A stretch of DNA of 20,395 bases, taken from a virus. A program made the translations under genes and the position numbers. Positions 6,815 to 13,616 of this stretch are shown here, piece by piece. The DNA is taken from positions 1 through 20,395 of the IMG/VR virus record IMGVR_UViG_3300027467_000131. One strand, given 5' to 3'. The first letter of the stretch is position 1. Each line of letters begins with the position of its first letter. The notes under the pieces are model-generated. The model searched no databases. It was not told the DNA's origin and saw nothing but the letters and a program-made list of their open reading frames with translations.

Positions 6815-8637
6815 TAGCGAACTCCCCAAGCTAAGCCGTTGATTGCTTGAATCGTATAGTCAGCGTTATAGCCTGTTACAAAAATGCCCACAGGGGTGGC
6901 TGAAGCGTAAGTACCGGATGTAACCCCAGAAGAGTTGGTGGCAATTCCGTATGAGCCAGAGTTGGTCATGTAGGAAATCTGTTCTTGCGCAGTTAAATAG
7001 TCGCCTGAAATATTGTAGTTTGTAAGGATCAGCACGCCAAGGTCTTTTGATGCGCCCCCAGTAGTTGCTTGGACATTAACTACAGCAGCAATTTTATGTG
7101 GGGCTGTGGCGGGCGCTGGCATCGTTCCTGAATACACAAGGTACAAAGGAGTACCGGTATTGCCATTTAGGTAGTACGGGCCATTGGTTGTCGAAATGGG
7201 CGTACCACCAGACACTTTGACATACAGTCCTGAGTAAGAATTAACTTGATAGGCTGTTAGCAAAGCACCAGTAATTTGGCCTGAGCGCACGCTGATGGCG
7301 TTGAATTCCACGTTACCACTACTGTCGATAGTCCAGCCTGCCGAGCCTGCCGAGTAGTTACTAGAGCGGATGTATGTTGGGCTGATATTGCTACCGCCAA
7401 TCGTACCGGTCGTGACATTACCGCCAATCGTGGCGTTACCAGCGTTGTCAATTGCAAATGTAACGGAGCCTGCTTTTTTGGCAACAATACCGTCTTTACC
7501 AAAGTACACGCCATTATTTAGGTCTGACCCAGCAAACATGCCGTCAGTAATTGAAAACGTAATCCGTCCGGTTACTGTATCCCCAGACTTTGATACTTTA
7601 GAGTTAGCAGTATTTTGAGCATTGGTAATGCTTGGGGTTAGCGCAGAATTAAGCCAGCCGGGATCGGGATTAACATAGCTATAGTTAAGTGCAGTGCCTG
7701 CGGCAAGGATGACATTGCCAGACATGTCTTTGATAGACAACCCACGAGTATCAATTTGACTGGCTGTAAGCAAGCCACGAATAGAGGCTGCGCTAAATTC
7801 AGCAAAACCATTACCGTCAATCTTCCAGCCTGTGGTACCTGCGGAGTAACCGGTGGACTGAATATACTGACCTACACTAACAGAACCAGCCGTAAGTTTA
7901 TTGACCGCTAGGCTAGAGATTTTGGCATCGTCTACAGCAAGGTCTTGAATCTTGGCATTAGAAACCGCAAGGTTGGCAATGGCTGCATTACCCACGGCAA
8001 GGTTGGCAATCTTGGTTGTCGTGATTGCGTAGTCTTTAATCTTGCCAGACTCAACTGCATTTGCCGCCAGCTTAGTAGCATCAATAATTAAATCGCTAAG
8101 GTCTACTCCGCCTACAAGGCCAGTGCCACCAAGTGTGCCAGTTGAACTGTTGTATGGGCCAGCAATGTTGGCTTGAGATACAAAACGAATCCAATAGTAG
8201 TAGCTTTTATTAGTGCCTACAGGATCAGAATACACAGCCCCGGGAGCAAAACCTTGAAGTACAGCATGAGCAAGAACGTTGTCAACTGAACGCCAGACTT
8301 CTGTGTATGCGTAATTAAGGAATGCGCCCGATACATTGGGATCAGTCCAGCTAAGCAGAATGTTGGTAAAACCAGCACTGATTGATAACCCACCAGGGGT
8401 AGGGGGTGGTGTGGTATCTGTGGCCCCGTCATAAACATTGGTAGTGTTTATGGTCGTATTTGAAATAGCAGGGTTTAGCCCTGCATCAACCACCGTGCCA
8501 TTAGGTAAGGGATTACCCGATATAGCCCCGCCAAGAATTTCCAGACTTTCTTTCATAGGGCGCAGAATTGCCGCTATGGTCGTGTCCTGAACTGGACTAA
8601 TTGAGGGTATACCCGGTAGTTTTGGCAGGTTAGCCAT
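6814..8637 (-). CDS. Tail fibre/tip protein with FnIII domain and decapeptide repeats, 607 aa
   Basis: ATG at 8637 overlaps the nozzle gene stop (TAATG), with TTGGAG 8 nt before. Residues 1-72 form an N-terminal, probably virion-anchoring region. Residues 74-165 look like a fibronectin type III domain (PPPTPGGLSI, ILLSWTDP, YTEVWRS, YYYWIRFV). Residues 188-248 hold about six copies of a 10-residue repeat of the type KIANLAVxNA. Two copies of a motif around YSAGTTGWKIDGNGFAEF begin near residues 262 and 426, each leading into a RGLLTA-type segment. That motif is frequent in lambda J-like tip proteins and central fibres, as I recall. The C-terminus is a beta-rich domain. It probably forms a trimeric fibre or tip involved in host contact and is paired with the chaperone-like gene that follows. 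Confidence 0.85.
   Translation of the reverse strand: MANLPKLPGIPSISPVQDTTIAAILRPMKESLEILGGAISGNPLPNGTVVDAGLNPAISNTTINTTNVYDGATDTTPPPTPGGLSISAGFTNILLSWTDPNVSGAFLNYAYTEVWRSVDNVLAHAVLQGFAPGAVYSDPVGTNKSYYYWIRFVSQANIAGPYNSSTGTLGGTGLVGGVDLSDLIIDATKLAANAVESGKIKDYAITTTKIANLAVGNAAIANLAVSNAKIQDLAVDDAKISSLAVNKLTAGSVSVGQYIQSTGYSAGTTGWKIDGNGFAEFSAASIRGLLTASQIDTRGLSIKDMSGNVILAAGTALNYSYVNPDPGWLNSALTPSITNAQNTANSKVSKSGDTVTGRITFSITDGMFAGSDLNNGVYFGKDGIVAKKAGSVTFAIDNAGNATIGGNVTTGTIGGSNISPTYIRSSNYSAGSAGWTIDSSGNVEFNAISVRSGQITGALLTAYQVNSYSGLYVKVSGGTPISTTNGPYYLNGNTGTPLYLVYSGTMPAPATAPHKIAAVVNVQATTGGASKDLGVLILTNYNISGDYLTAQEQISYMTNSGSYGIATNSSGVTSGTYASATPVGIFVTGYNADYTIQAINGLAWGVR
7894..8076 (-). repeat. Decapeptide (30-nt) tandem repeats within the fibre gene
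   Basis: Residues 188-248 of the fibre repeat with a period of 10 residues: TKLAANAVES, GKIKDYAITT, TKIANLAVGN, AAIANLAVSN, AKIQDLAVDD, AKISSLAVNK. The shared pattern is x-K-I-x-x-L-A-V-x-x. The regular spacing of Ile, Leu and Val suggests a trimeric beta or coiled shaft. At DNA level the copies share gcaaggttggcaat-like segments on the plus strand around 7960-8010. Confidence 0.75.
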
Positions 8638-10307
8638 TAGGCTTGCTCCAACTCATCCACAGATGTGGCTACAGTAATACGGCGTACAGGCACGTTACCG
8701 GTAAGTTCAATCTCCCAATAGTAAGACCGAGTGACATTTGGAATCCTGACCGGTTCATCGCCAGTCATATTGATTGTTAGAACTCCCTGCCCTTCAGCGT
8801 ACAGATTGACTGTTAGATAAGAACCTGGGTTAGCCGCCATGTATACATAATCTGCGTGCACTTGAAGCGCCGCGTAGGTTGTAGGGCGGTTGTGAATAAA
8901 CTTTTTAGACCGCCATGTATAGATCGTATTGCCCGTTGTACTGGTGTCCAGTGAATAAATTTTGTTGTCTGTGGCAGATAAAAAGTAAACCGTACCGGTA
9001 ACAGAATCAACAAACCGTGCTTTAGCAGGGGAGTCAAACGTAGCCAACGGCGGGTTATCACCTCGCAAAACAATGATTGAGTTACGAGCACCAGCGACAG
9101 TCTGGAAAAATCCAAAGTACATGTTGTTGTACACCGCGCCAATCATGGATGACGGGTTTAACTGTTGCCATTCTTCACGGGTGTATAACGCATTAGAAAT
9201 AACTTCTTGAGTGCCGGGGGCTATAGAAACCAAGCCGTTGGGACTGGCATACAGCACGCCATACTGGTCAGATGTAATGGATTTCTTAGACACACAAGGC
9301 TGCATCATTGGCAGTTTTTCTTGCATCATGCTAGTAGGTGTCGTACCCGTAATCATGTACGGGTTATGTGTGGTGCCTACAAAGAGTGAATTACCAAAGA
9401 CACCAAGCCCAACAATTGGAAAATGTGTTGTCAATTTATAGGTTTCAGGCCAAGCATGGGGTAAATAAGGTTCGCAGAACCAAATTTCGTTGCCCGTAAA
9501 ACCTGCCAACATGCCGTTAGGCATGGCCACAATACCTTGTAGAGTAGAAGGTGGGGGTGAATAGTACAACGACTGCAGTGAGTCACCTAACTGAGTTGCA
9601 GTTTTCGTGTCCACATAGGAAGTTGTAGCCATTGGTATTGCAGCTACTAACAAATAGGTAGAAGTGGTAGCCCCAATAACAGAACGATAAATACGGCGTT
9701 CGTAGAAATTGTAGTTGCCAGTGGGGGGCGTAGCAAAACCTGTAATGGTTACAGAGTCACCAGATGTGTTGACTCCTGTAATATTGGTAGGAGGACTAGG
9801 AGCAGACTCCTCATATACGTTCCCAAATTTAGTCACATAGGTATATACATACGCACGGTCTTCGCTGGGCGCAGTACCTGTGCCTGCTTTGGATAGAGCA
9901 GGCGCACCTGTTGGGGCTGGAACTCCCATTTCATAATAGGAGTTAGGGTAAGGGGCAGTTCCTGAACTGGTCGCCATCGCCCAGTTAGTCTTTCTAGGGG
10001 TAAACCCTGAGCTTGTATAGTACAAGCGAAATTCATCTAAGTCAGCAACAGGGCCTGGCACGACGTCCACGTCGTAGTTCCACTCAAGCCACACAGGCGA
10101 AGAACTGGATGGGCCTCTAAACTTATAAATAGATTGAACGCTAGAGCCGCCACTTGGCGTGTACTCTAAAGTCGGGTTTCTCCAAGGACGAATCTCAAGA
10201 GACGTCAGCTTGGCATTGTTAGCAATCTGCGCTTGGTTACCCTCGAGCGCAGTGGGACCAGTCCTCGGTACGATACCGGAAAAGTTGTCGATACGGAGTC
10301 CGGGCAT
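8637..10307 (-). CDS. Tail nozzle-like protein (P22 gp10/T7 gp12 type), 556 aa
   Basis: ATG at 10307 has AAGG 7 nt upstream, and the gene ends in TAATG with the fibre gene. The start, MPGLRIDNFSGIVPRTGPTA followed by L-E-G-N-Q-A-Q-x-A-N-N-A-K-L and SLEIRPW, matches the opening I recall from podovirus nozzle or stabilisation proteins: a FxG-x-x-P stretch, then QA-x-x-A-x-N and a turn. The rest is beta-rich with repeated aromatic strands (YYEMGVPAPTGAPAL, ERRIYRS, GNEIWFCEPYLPHAWPETY, FGNSLFVGTT, GVLYASPNGL), consistent with a beta-propeller. An AYVYTYVTKFGNVYEESAPS segment resembles an FnIII-like insert. The order nozzle, fibre, then ejection proteins supports a short-tailed virion. A role as another tail-ring or baseplate-like protein cannot be excluded. 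Confidence 0.8.
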   Translation of the reverse strand: MPGLRIDNFSGIVPRTGPTALEGNQAQIANNAKLTSLEIRPWRNPTLEYTPSGGSSVQSIYKFRGPSSSSPVWLEWNYDVDVVPGPVADLDEFRLYYTSSGFTPRKTNWAMATSSGTAPYPNSYYEMGVPAPTGAPALSKAGTGTAPSEDRAYVYTYVTKFGNVYEESAPSPPTNITGVNTSGDSVTITGFATPPTGNYNFYERRIYRSVIGATTSTYLLVAAIPMATTSYVDTKTATQLGDSLQSLYYSPPPSTLQGIVAMPNGMLAGFTGNEIWFCEPYLPHAWPETYKLTTHFPIVGLGVFGNSLFVGTTHNPYMITGTTPTSMMQEKLPMMQPCVSKKSITSDQYGVLYASPNGLVSIAPGTQEVISNALYTREEWQQLNPSSMIGAVYNNMYFGFFQTVAGARNSIIVLRGDNPPLATFDSPAKARFVDSVTGTVYFLSATDNKIYSLDTSTTGNTIYTWRSKKFIHNRPTTYAALQVHADYVYMAANPGSYLTVNLYAEGQGVLTINMTGDEPVRIPNVTRSYYWEIELTGNVPVRRITVATSVDELEQA

Positions 10308-10323
10308 GATCCCACCTTCTCAA

Positions 10324-10569
10324 TTAAGCTGCTGGAGCGTCTTCAGCAGGAGTTTCTGCTGCTTCAGCCTTCTTAGACTTTGTTGCTTTTTTACCACTGG
10401 GGGTTTCAATTTCGTCAGCCAGTAGTTTGCCGTCGTCGTTCAAGTTAAACACACCTTCATCGTTCAAGCTGCCGACTTTTTTGCGGTCGCCCATAACACC
10501 CACGATGATGTTGCCAGCAACCAGCTCAGCGCCTGTTGCTTCCATAAATTGTTCAAAACTGATTGCCAT
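10324..10569 (-). CDS. Small protein with acidic Ala/Pro tail, unknown function, 81 aa
   Basis: ATG at 10569 with AAGGAG 5 nt upstream; it is the first gene after the lysis-module terminator. Residues 1-50 look like a compact fold (MAISFEQFMEATGAELVAGN, then a VMGDRKKVG turn and FNLNDDGKLL). Residues 55-70 are Lys/Ser-rich and the end is Glu/Ala/Pro-rich (EAAETPAEDAPAA), a flexible tail. I do not recognise a named family. Its place directly before the tail nozzle suggests a minor virion or assembly protein. Such tails are common in small phage scaffolding or decoration proteins, but this is not enough to assign a role. Confidence 0.75.
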   Translation of the reverse strand: MAISFEQFMEATGAELVAGNIIVGVMGDRKKVGSLNDEGVFNLNDDGKLLADEIETPSGKKATKSKKAEAAETPAEDAPAA

Positions 10570-10590
10570 GTTGGCTCCTTGAAAGTTGTT

Positions 10591-10610
10591 AAAAAGGTCT
10601 CCACAGACCT
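10591..10610 (-). terminator. Rho-independent terminator after the endolysin gene
   Basis: On the minus strand a 6-bp stem AGGTCT/AGACCT with a GTGG loop is followed directly by a run of five T (including the last stem base). It lies in the 56-nt gap between the endolysin stop and the next gene. The stem is short, so it may only attenuate transcription. On the plus strand no T-run follows, which fits minus-strand use. Confidence 0.55.
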
Positions 10611-10625
10611 ACACACATTCTGCCA

Positions 10626-11225
10626 CTAAGCAGTTAAGACTTCAAGCGCATGGTTGATATGTTTGATCCGGTCATTCAAGCCAATGGTGCCGCCGTTAAT
10701 TTTTTTGGTCAGACCAATCCAATCTCCTGCTTCAGCCAATTCATTGCATTTACGTGTGGACCAAAACCACCCTGCAGTTAATGCGGCATACATAGGCGTA
10801 GCTACTAATTCTGGGTTGGCCCAGAAGTCAACACCAAGTGCTTTACCAGCATGATAATACCCATCAGAGCCAGTCAGCTGAATACAGCCTCGACCACGAA
10901 AACGGTACCCATCTCCACTAGCTTCATCTCGGTTGCCCATGCGTGACGCATAAACTTTGTTGGCAATCTTCTTAGGTTGTTTCTCGTACTCATTTGCAAT
11001 CTCTTGAGTAGGAAATCTTTTTGGCCACAGCTTCATCAACGTTGCAGCACGGTAGTTCAAATTCTCTTCAAGCAATCTAAAGTGTCCGCACTCATGACCA
11101 CACTGCCCAATAAATGCAGCTTGCTGGCGGGGCGTGCTGATACCGAAACGAGTAAACGTTTCATTCAAGGCGTCTACCCATTCTGGGCCAATTTTCAGTT
11201 TGGCTAGTTGCTCAGCGTTTAGCAT
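10626..11225 (-). CDS. GH19 chitinase-like endolysin, 199 aa
   Basis: This is a single-domain phage endolysin of glycoside hydrolase family 19, which cleaves the beta-1,4 glycan backbone of peptidoglycan during lysis. Seen features: an N-terminal helix bundle (residues 1-40, RQQAAFIGQCGHE); the putative general acid Glu45 in GHECGHF; the second acidic site Glu53/Glu54 in LLEENLNY; the core motif YRFRGRGCIQLTG (107-119); and KINGG (175-179) followed by a GLNDR turn. The length is near that of stand-alone phage GH19 lysins. There is no signal peptide or membrane segment, so export should need the holin. ATG 11225 lies inside the end of Rz (14-nt overlap) with GGGAG 7 nt upstream. It is the last gene before the terminator. 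Confidence 0.93.
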   Translation of the reverse strand: MLNAEQLAKLKIGPEWVDALNETFTRFGISTPRQQAAFIGQCGHECGHFRLLEENLNYRAATLMKLWPKRFPTQEIANEYEKQPKKIANKVYASRMGNRDEASGDGYRFRGRGCIQLTGSDGYYHAGKALGVDFWANPELVATPMYAALTAGWFWSTRKCNELAEAGDWIGLTKKINGGTIGLNDRIKHINHALEVLTA

Positions 11226-11679
11226 TTACCAACTCCCTCATTTCGTTGTAGGTTGAGATGCAGGCGTTGAGCTGGTTGATGGCTGCGTCCCCTTCGGCGA
11301 CGATGGCTGCAATAGCTGCGAGAGTCTGTCTGTCAGATTCGCTTGTCTCGGTGTCGCGATTGCTGTCGGCAGGGGCGGTACCTGTGGTGGGTTGTACACA
11401 ACTGGAGGTGGGGAGGCGCAGCTTGCCAGCACGAATGGCGCGATCAAGGGCAGTAGTTTTTTGATTGAGAGCATCATTAGCCTCCTGTAGCTTGTTGGTT
11501 TGTGCAATAACTTTACTGGTCATGGTCCGTTCAACTTCACGGGCCTCCTCATTTTTCTTAGCAATTTCAATTTGCATTTCAGCATCACGCTCAGACCAGC
11601 CAACATGATGCCCGTAGAAATAAACACCAAGAGCTGTAACAATAGCGCCTAGGATTACATAAGGGTTGAATATACTCAT
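11212..11679 (-). CDS. Rz: Rz-like i-spanin, 155 aa
   Basis: The N-terminus carries one membrane helix (residues 7-24, PYVILGAIVTALGVYFYG). It is followed by a long charged coiled coil (about 30-90, with KKNEEAREVERTMTSK and KLQEANDALNQKTTAL) and a periplasmic C-terminal helix ending in ELVNAKR. This is the architecture of an inner-membrane spanin that pairs with an outer-membrane lipoprotein to fuse the envelopes at the last step of lysis. The ATG overlaps the holin stop (ATGA) and has AAGGA 7 nt upstream. Rz1 is embedded in the +1 frame, the classical arrangement. Its place before rather than after the endolysin gene is less usual. Confidence 0.88.
   Translation of the reverse strand: MSIFNPYVILGAIVTALGVYFYGHHVGWSERDAEMQIEIAKKNEEAREVERTMTSKVIAQTNKLQEANDALNQKTTALDRAIRAGKLRLPTSSCVQPTTGTAPADSNRDTETSESDRQTLAAIAAIVAEGDAAINQLNACISTYNEMRELVNAKR
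11238..11474 (-). CDS. Rz1: Rz1-like o-spanin lipoprotein nested in Rz, 78 aa
   Basis: It is encoded entirely within Rz in the +1 frame. The start is taken as the second of two adjacent ATGs (11474), because AGGAGG at 11481-11486 is then 6 nt away; the first ATG (11477) would leave only 3 nt. The product begins MLSIKKLLPLIAPFVLASC, a short signal peptide with lipobox LASC and lipidated Cys19. The mature part is Pro-rich (PPPVVYNPPQVPPLP) with a Ser/Thr/Pro-rich end. Lipidation would anchor it in the outer membrane, where it binds the Rz C-terminus across the periplasm. The mature part is longer than lambda Rz1. Confidence 0.88.
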   Translation of the reverse strand: MLSIKKLLPLIAPFVLASCASPPPVVYNPPQVPPLPTAIATPRQANLTDRLSQLLQPSSPKGTQPSTSSTPASQPTTK

Positions 11680-12209
11680 GTCTCATTCCTTGCGAGTGAA
11701 CGCTCTAGAGCAATATCCCCACGTTCGGGATGTTCATGGTCGGCTGAAGTTGTCGGAGGTGGGCCGGGTGTCCAGGACTCATCAAGTTGAGGATTTACCC
11801 AGACCGGCATCTGTCCAAAGGGTTGACCAGCAATTACTGGTGATGCACCGGAAGAAGTTGATACTGGTGGGCATGGACTTGCGTTGCCACTTGGTGGATA
11901 TGTTTGTGTAGTTGTAGAACCGGTTGCTGCACCTACGGCACGCTTACCAACAATACCGCCAATACCGCCCACAATTAACAACACAATATCGTTGAGCATC
12001 TTGGTGTAGGCTTGGTCAATCGGAGCCATGCTCTTAATTGGTTGTGTAACAAACGTCACTGAATACAACAGTGCAAACACAATCCCAAACAAAATGATTG
12101 TGATCATGATAACCACGAAGCCCCAGATGCGGACTTCGATTTCGTCCGCAGTCAGTTTATGCTGCGCGTCACTTCTGAAGACTTGATTCAGGAACTTGAG
12201 GGGGTTCAA
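11676..12209 (-). CDS. Putative holin, two membrane helices and long Pro/Ser tail, 177 aa
   Basis: Two hydrophobic helices are visible: residues 30-53 (WGFVVIMITIILFGIVFALL) and 72-88 (LNDIVLLIVGGIGGIVG), separated by a short polar loop. A roughly 90-residue Pro/Ser/Thr/Gly-rich, disordered-looking tail follows and ends in basic and acidic residues. Two helices directly upstream of Rz/Rz1 and the endolysin suggest a class II-like holin, though the tail is unusually long. The start is a TTG at 12209 with GGAG 7 nt before; the next in-frame ATG falls inside the first helix and would destroy it. This start overlaps the lipoprotein gene by 41 nt. The downstream stop overlaps Rz as ATGA. No known holin family was recognised. 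Confidence 0.72.
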   Translation of the reverse strand: MNPLKFLNQVFRSDAQHKLTADEIEVRIWGFVVIMITIILFGIVFALLYSVTFVTQPIKSMAPIDQAYTKMLNDIVLLIVGGIGGIVGKRAVGAATGSTTTQTYPPSGNASPCPPVSTSSGASPVIAGQPFGQMPVWVNPQLDESWTPGPPPTTSADHEHPERGDIALERSLARNET

Positions 12210-12375
12210 TTTTCTTCTCCAGTATGGGCGCTACAAGATACTCAGGACACATCTGCGTGAACAGACACTTTGGTTTTTGGCATTCAGGTTTGTAAAAGTT
12301 GTCAGGGTTTTGGCATGGGTATCTGTAAACATCTTTACAGCCTGTCAACAATAAAACCAGAATGAGGTATTTCAT
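12169..12375 (-). CDS. Small Cys-rich phage lipoprotein, 68 aa
   Basis: MKYLILVLLLTGC is a compact lipoprotein signal with lipobox LTGC and modified Cys13. The mature part has a regular Cys pattern (YPCQNPDNF, PECQKPKCLF, TQMCPEYL) and a charged end. I recall similar short lipoproteins with CQ-x-P and C-x-KP-x-C motifs in several tailed phages, with no function known. Phage lipoproteins in lysis or late regions sometimes block superinfection or act at the outer membrane, but nothing here proves that. The start overlaps the preceding stop as ATGA; the SD is weak. The 3' end overlaps the holin gene by 41 nt. Confidence 0.78.
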   Translation of the reverse strand: MKYLILVLLLTGCKDVYRYPCQNPDNFYKPECQKPKCLFTQMCPEYLVAPILEKKIEPPQVPESSLQK

Positions 12376-12527
12376 TTACCAAGCCCAACTTTTCCAAGCA
12401 ACAAATTGACTATCTTGTCTGCCAAGTCGTTTGGCAAAAACTTAAGAAACCCAAGAAAATAAAGTGCCACACAGCCGTAAATAAAAATCTTGAGTGCGAG
12501 ATCAAACGTCTTTTGGTATTCATTCAT
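12372..12527 (-). CDS. Small single-span membrane protein, 51 aa
   Basis: The ATG at 12527 is chosen because it overlaps the preceding stop (ATGA), like the neighbouring genes; a longer version would run into the previous gene. Residues 1-12 are polar (MNEYQKTFDLAL), residues 13-30 form a membrane helix (IFIYGCVALYFLGFLKFL), and the end is an amphipathic helix (LADKIVNLLLGKVGLGK). The SD is weak, so expression may depend on translational coupling. A lysis-related function, such as accessory holin or antiholin, is possible from size and context, but no family is recognised. Confidence 0.65.
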   Translation of the reverse strand: MNEYQKTFDLALKIFIYGCVALYFLGFLKFLPNDLADKIVNLLLGKVGLGK

Positions 12528-13024
12528 CGTCCACCACACCTTCTGGTTGTATGACAAAAATCAATCATTTCATTCACACCAACAAAAAGTATAAATAGTA
12601 CAAAGAACGTACCGCCAATAATCATCGCCCATTCTTGCATCTCTTGATCTTTGGCCTTGGCTTCCTTCTCAGCCTTCTTTAATGCACTTAATTCTTTAGC
12701 ATCTGCCAAGTCCATTTCTGCTTGACGGGCTTTGATCTTGTTCCAGACATCAATCTTGCCTGTCTGCATGAAGAGCATCTTCAACTCTTCTTCAAACGCA
12801 CGGGCTTGTTCTAGCGCCATTTCAATTTCAAGAGCAGTTCCCATATTGGAACCTTTCTTGCCAGACTTTGCTTGCAGCATTGCCTTGGTAGCTTGACTCT
12901 TGGCGTCAAACATTTTGCCCAGCATGGGCGCTAATGAACCTAGGTCATTGGCAACTTTACTTGCCTTCTTGACCATACTGATGGCGCTTTGCAGGCCATT
13001 CAGTGCCGTGATTGGGTCAATCAT
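12524..13024 (-). CDS. Helical protein with C-terminal membrane anchor, 166 aa
   Basis: ATG 13024 overlaps the previous stop (ATGA) and has AGGA 6 nt upstream; an in-frame GTG just before it is less likely. Residues 1-60 are helical (MIDPITALNGLQSAISMVKK), residues 62-128 form a charged coiled coil (ALEQARAFEEELKMLF, DVWNKIKARQAEMDLADAKE), residues 132-151 are a single membrane helix (WAMIIGGTFFVLFILFVGV), and a short Cys-containing basic end follows (FCHTTRRCGGR). I recall phage proteins with the same opening (MIDP-x-TA) and W-x-x-I-x-x-R core annotated as hypothetical. The tail-anchored topology and neighbours suggest a membrane role late in infection; a minor structural role is the alternative. 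Confidence 0.75.
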   Translation of the reverse strand: MIDPITALNGLQSAISMVKKASKVANDLGSLAPMLGKMFDAKSQATKAMLQAKSGKKGSNMGTALEIEMALEQARAFEEELKMLFMQTGKIDVWNKIKARQAEMDLADAKELSALKKAEKEAKAKDQEMQEWAMIIGGTFFVLFILFVGVNEMIDFCHTTRRCGGR

Positions 13025-13257
13025 CACTTATCCTGTTTTGAGTCTAACTTGTCAAAGATTTGCCTCAGAATAGTTTTGATCTCTGCAATGTCAGACTTGT
13101 AGTCGTCCTTTTGGACGTAGTCTCTAAGCAGATTCTCCCGCAAAGAATTGGCGTCATCTTCCAACTTCTGAATCTTGCGGGTCGTTTGGTTAAACACGAA
13201 CACAGCCAAGAAGGCTGCGATTGCCACAACAAAATTAAATATCTGTTGGTTGTCCAT
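13024..13257 (-). CDS. Small membrane/coiled-coil protein (XhlA-like layout), 77 aa
   Basis: ATG 13257 forms an ATGA overlap with the preceding gene; an upstream in-frame GTG is disfavoured. Residues 6-23 are a membrane helix (IFNFVVAIAAFLAVFVFN), followed by a continuous charged coiled coil to the C-terminus (TRKIQKLEDDANSLREN, KSDIAEIKTILRQIFDKLD). This layout resembles small phage lysis-associated membrane proteins of the hemolysin XhlA type, and also short Rz-like spanins. There is no sequence-specific motif to decide. It could work with the adjacent tail-anchored coiled-coil protein. Confidence 0.65.
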   Translation of the reverse strand: MDNQQIFNFVVAIAAFLAVFVFNQTTRKIQKLEDDANSLRENLLRDYVQKDDYKSDIAEIKTILRQIFDKLDSKQDK

Positions 13258-13616
13258 CACTTCAGATTTCGTAATTTATACAGGGTACTCAAGTATTCTG
13301 CAACGGCTTCATCAATGATATTCTGAAGTGCAGTGTCTGTCTTGTTAACAGCTGTGTACCGAATCTTTTCTACAGAATCTAAATGACGGGCCAACACATC
13401 GGCGGGCTCACCTGTATCTGTCTCTTCCAGCATGGGAATGTCGTCAATGATGCCGTGACGCCCTTGGTAGGCTTCAGTCAGAGAGTCAGCAATGCCCACG
13501 ATGCTGGCGTAGAAATCACCCAGCGCCATGTGCTGGGCGTAACTTGTTGTACGTAAGTGCGCTCTGTGCGCATATTCACGGCTTAAGAACAGCAGTGCAA
13601 TCAGTCGTCCGATCAT
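13257..13616 (-). CDS. Dps/ferritin-like helical phage protein (DUF5856-like), 119 aa
   Basis: The sequence has the pattern I recall for phage proteins labelled DUF5856, distant relatives of Dps-type four-helix proteins: an N-terminal helix with AHRAHLRTTSYAQHMALGDF, then YASIVGIADSLTEAYQGR, an acidic loop (IIDDIPMLEE), and a C-terminal helix pair. In Dps proteins the H-x-x-x-W/S-x-x-F-x-x-x-H region holds iron ligands. Here His17, His20, His29 and several acidic residues could serve, but I cannot show that iron binding is kept. ATGA overlap with the glycosyltransferase gene; GGAG 5 nt before the ATG. Possible roles are protection of DNA or metal handling late in infection. Confidence 0.6.
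   Translation of the reverse strand: MIGRLIALLFLSREYAHRAHLRTTSYAQHMALGDFYASIVGIADSLTEAYQGRHGIIDDIPMLEETDTGEPADVLARHLDSVEKIRYTAVNKTDTALQNIIDEAVAEYLSTLYKLRNLK

Noticed and set aside
6815-6829. Upstream TTG start extending the chaperone-like gene by five residues.
   Set aside because: It has no SD of its own; the ATG at 6814 has GGGGAG 7 nt upstream and forms the same TAATG junction as two neighbouring genes.
12528-12557. Longer N-terminus for the 51-aa membrane protein (61 aa).
   Set aside because: The extension lies within the preceding gene; ATG 12527 gives the ATGA overlap used by its neighbours and leaves the membrane helix intact.
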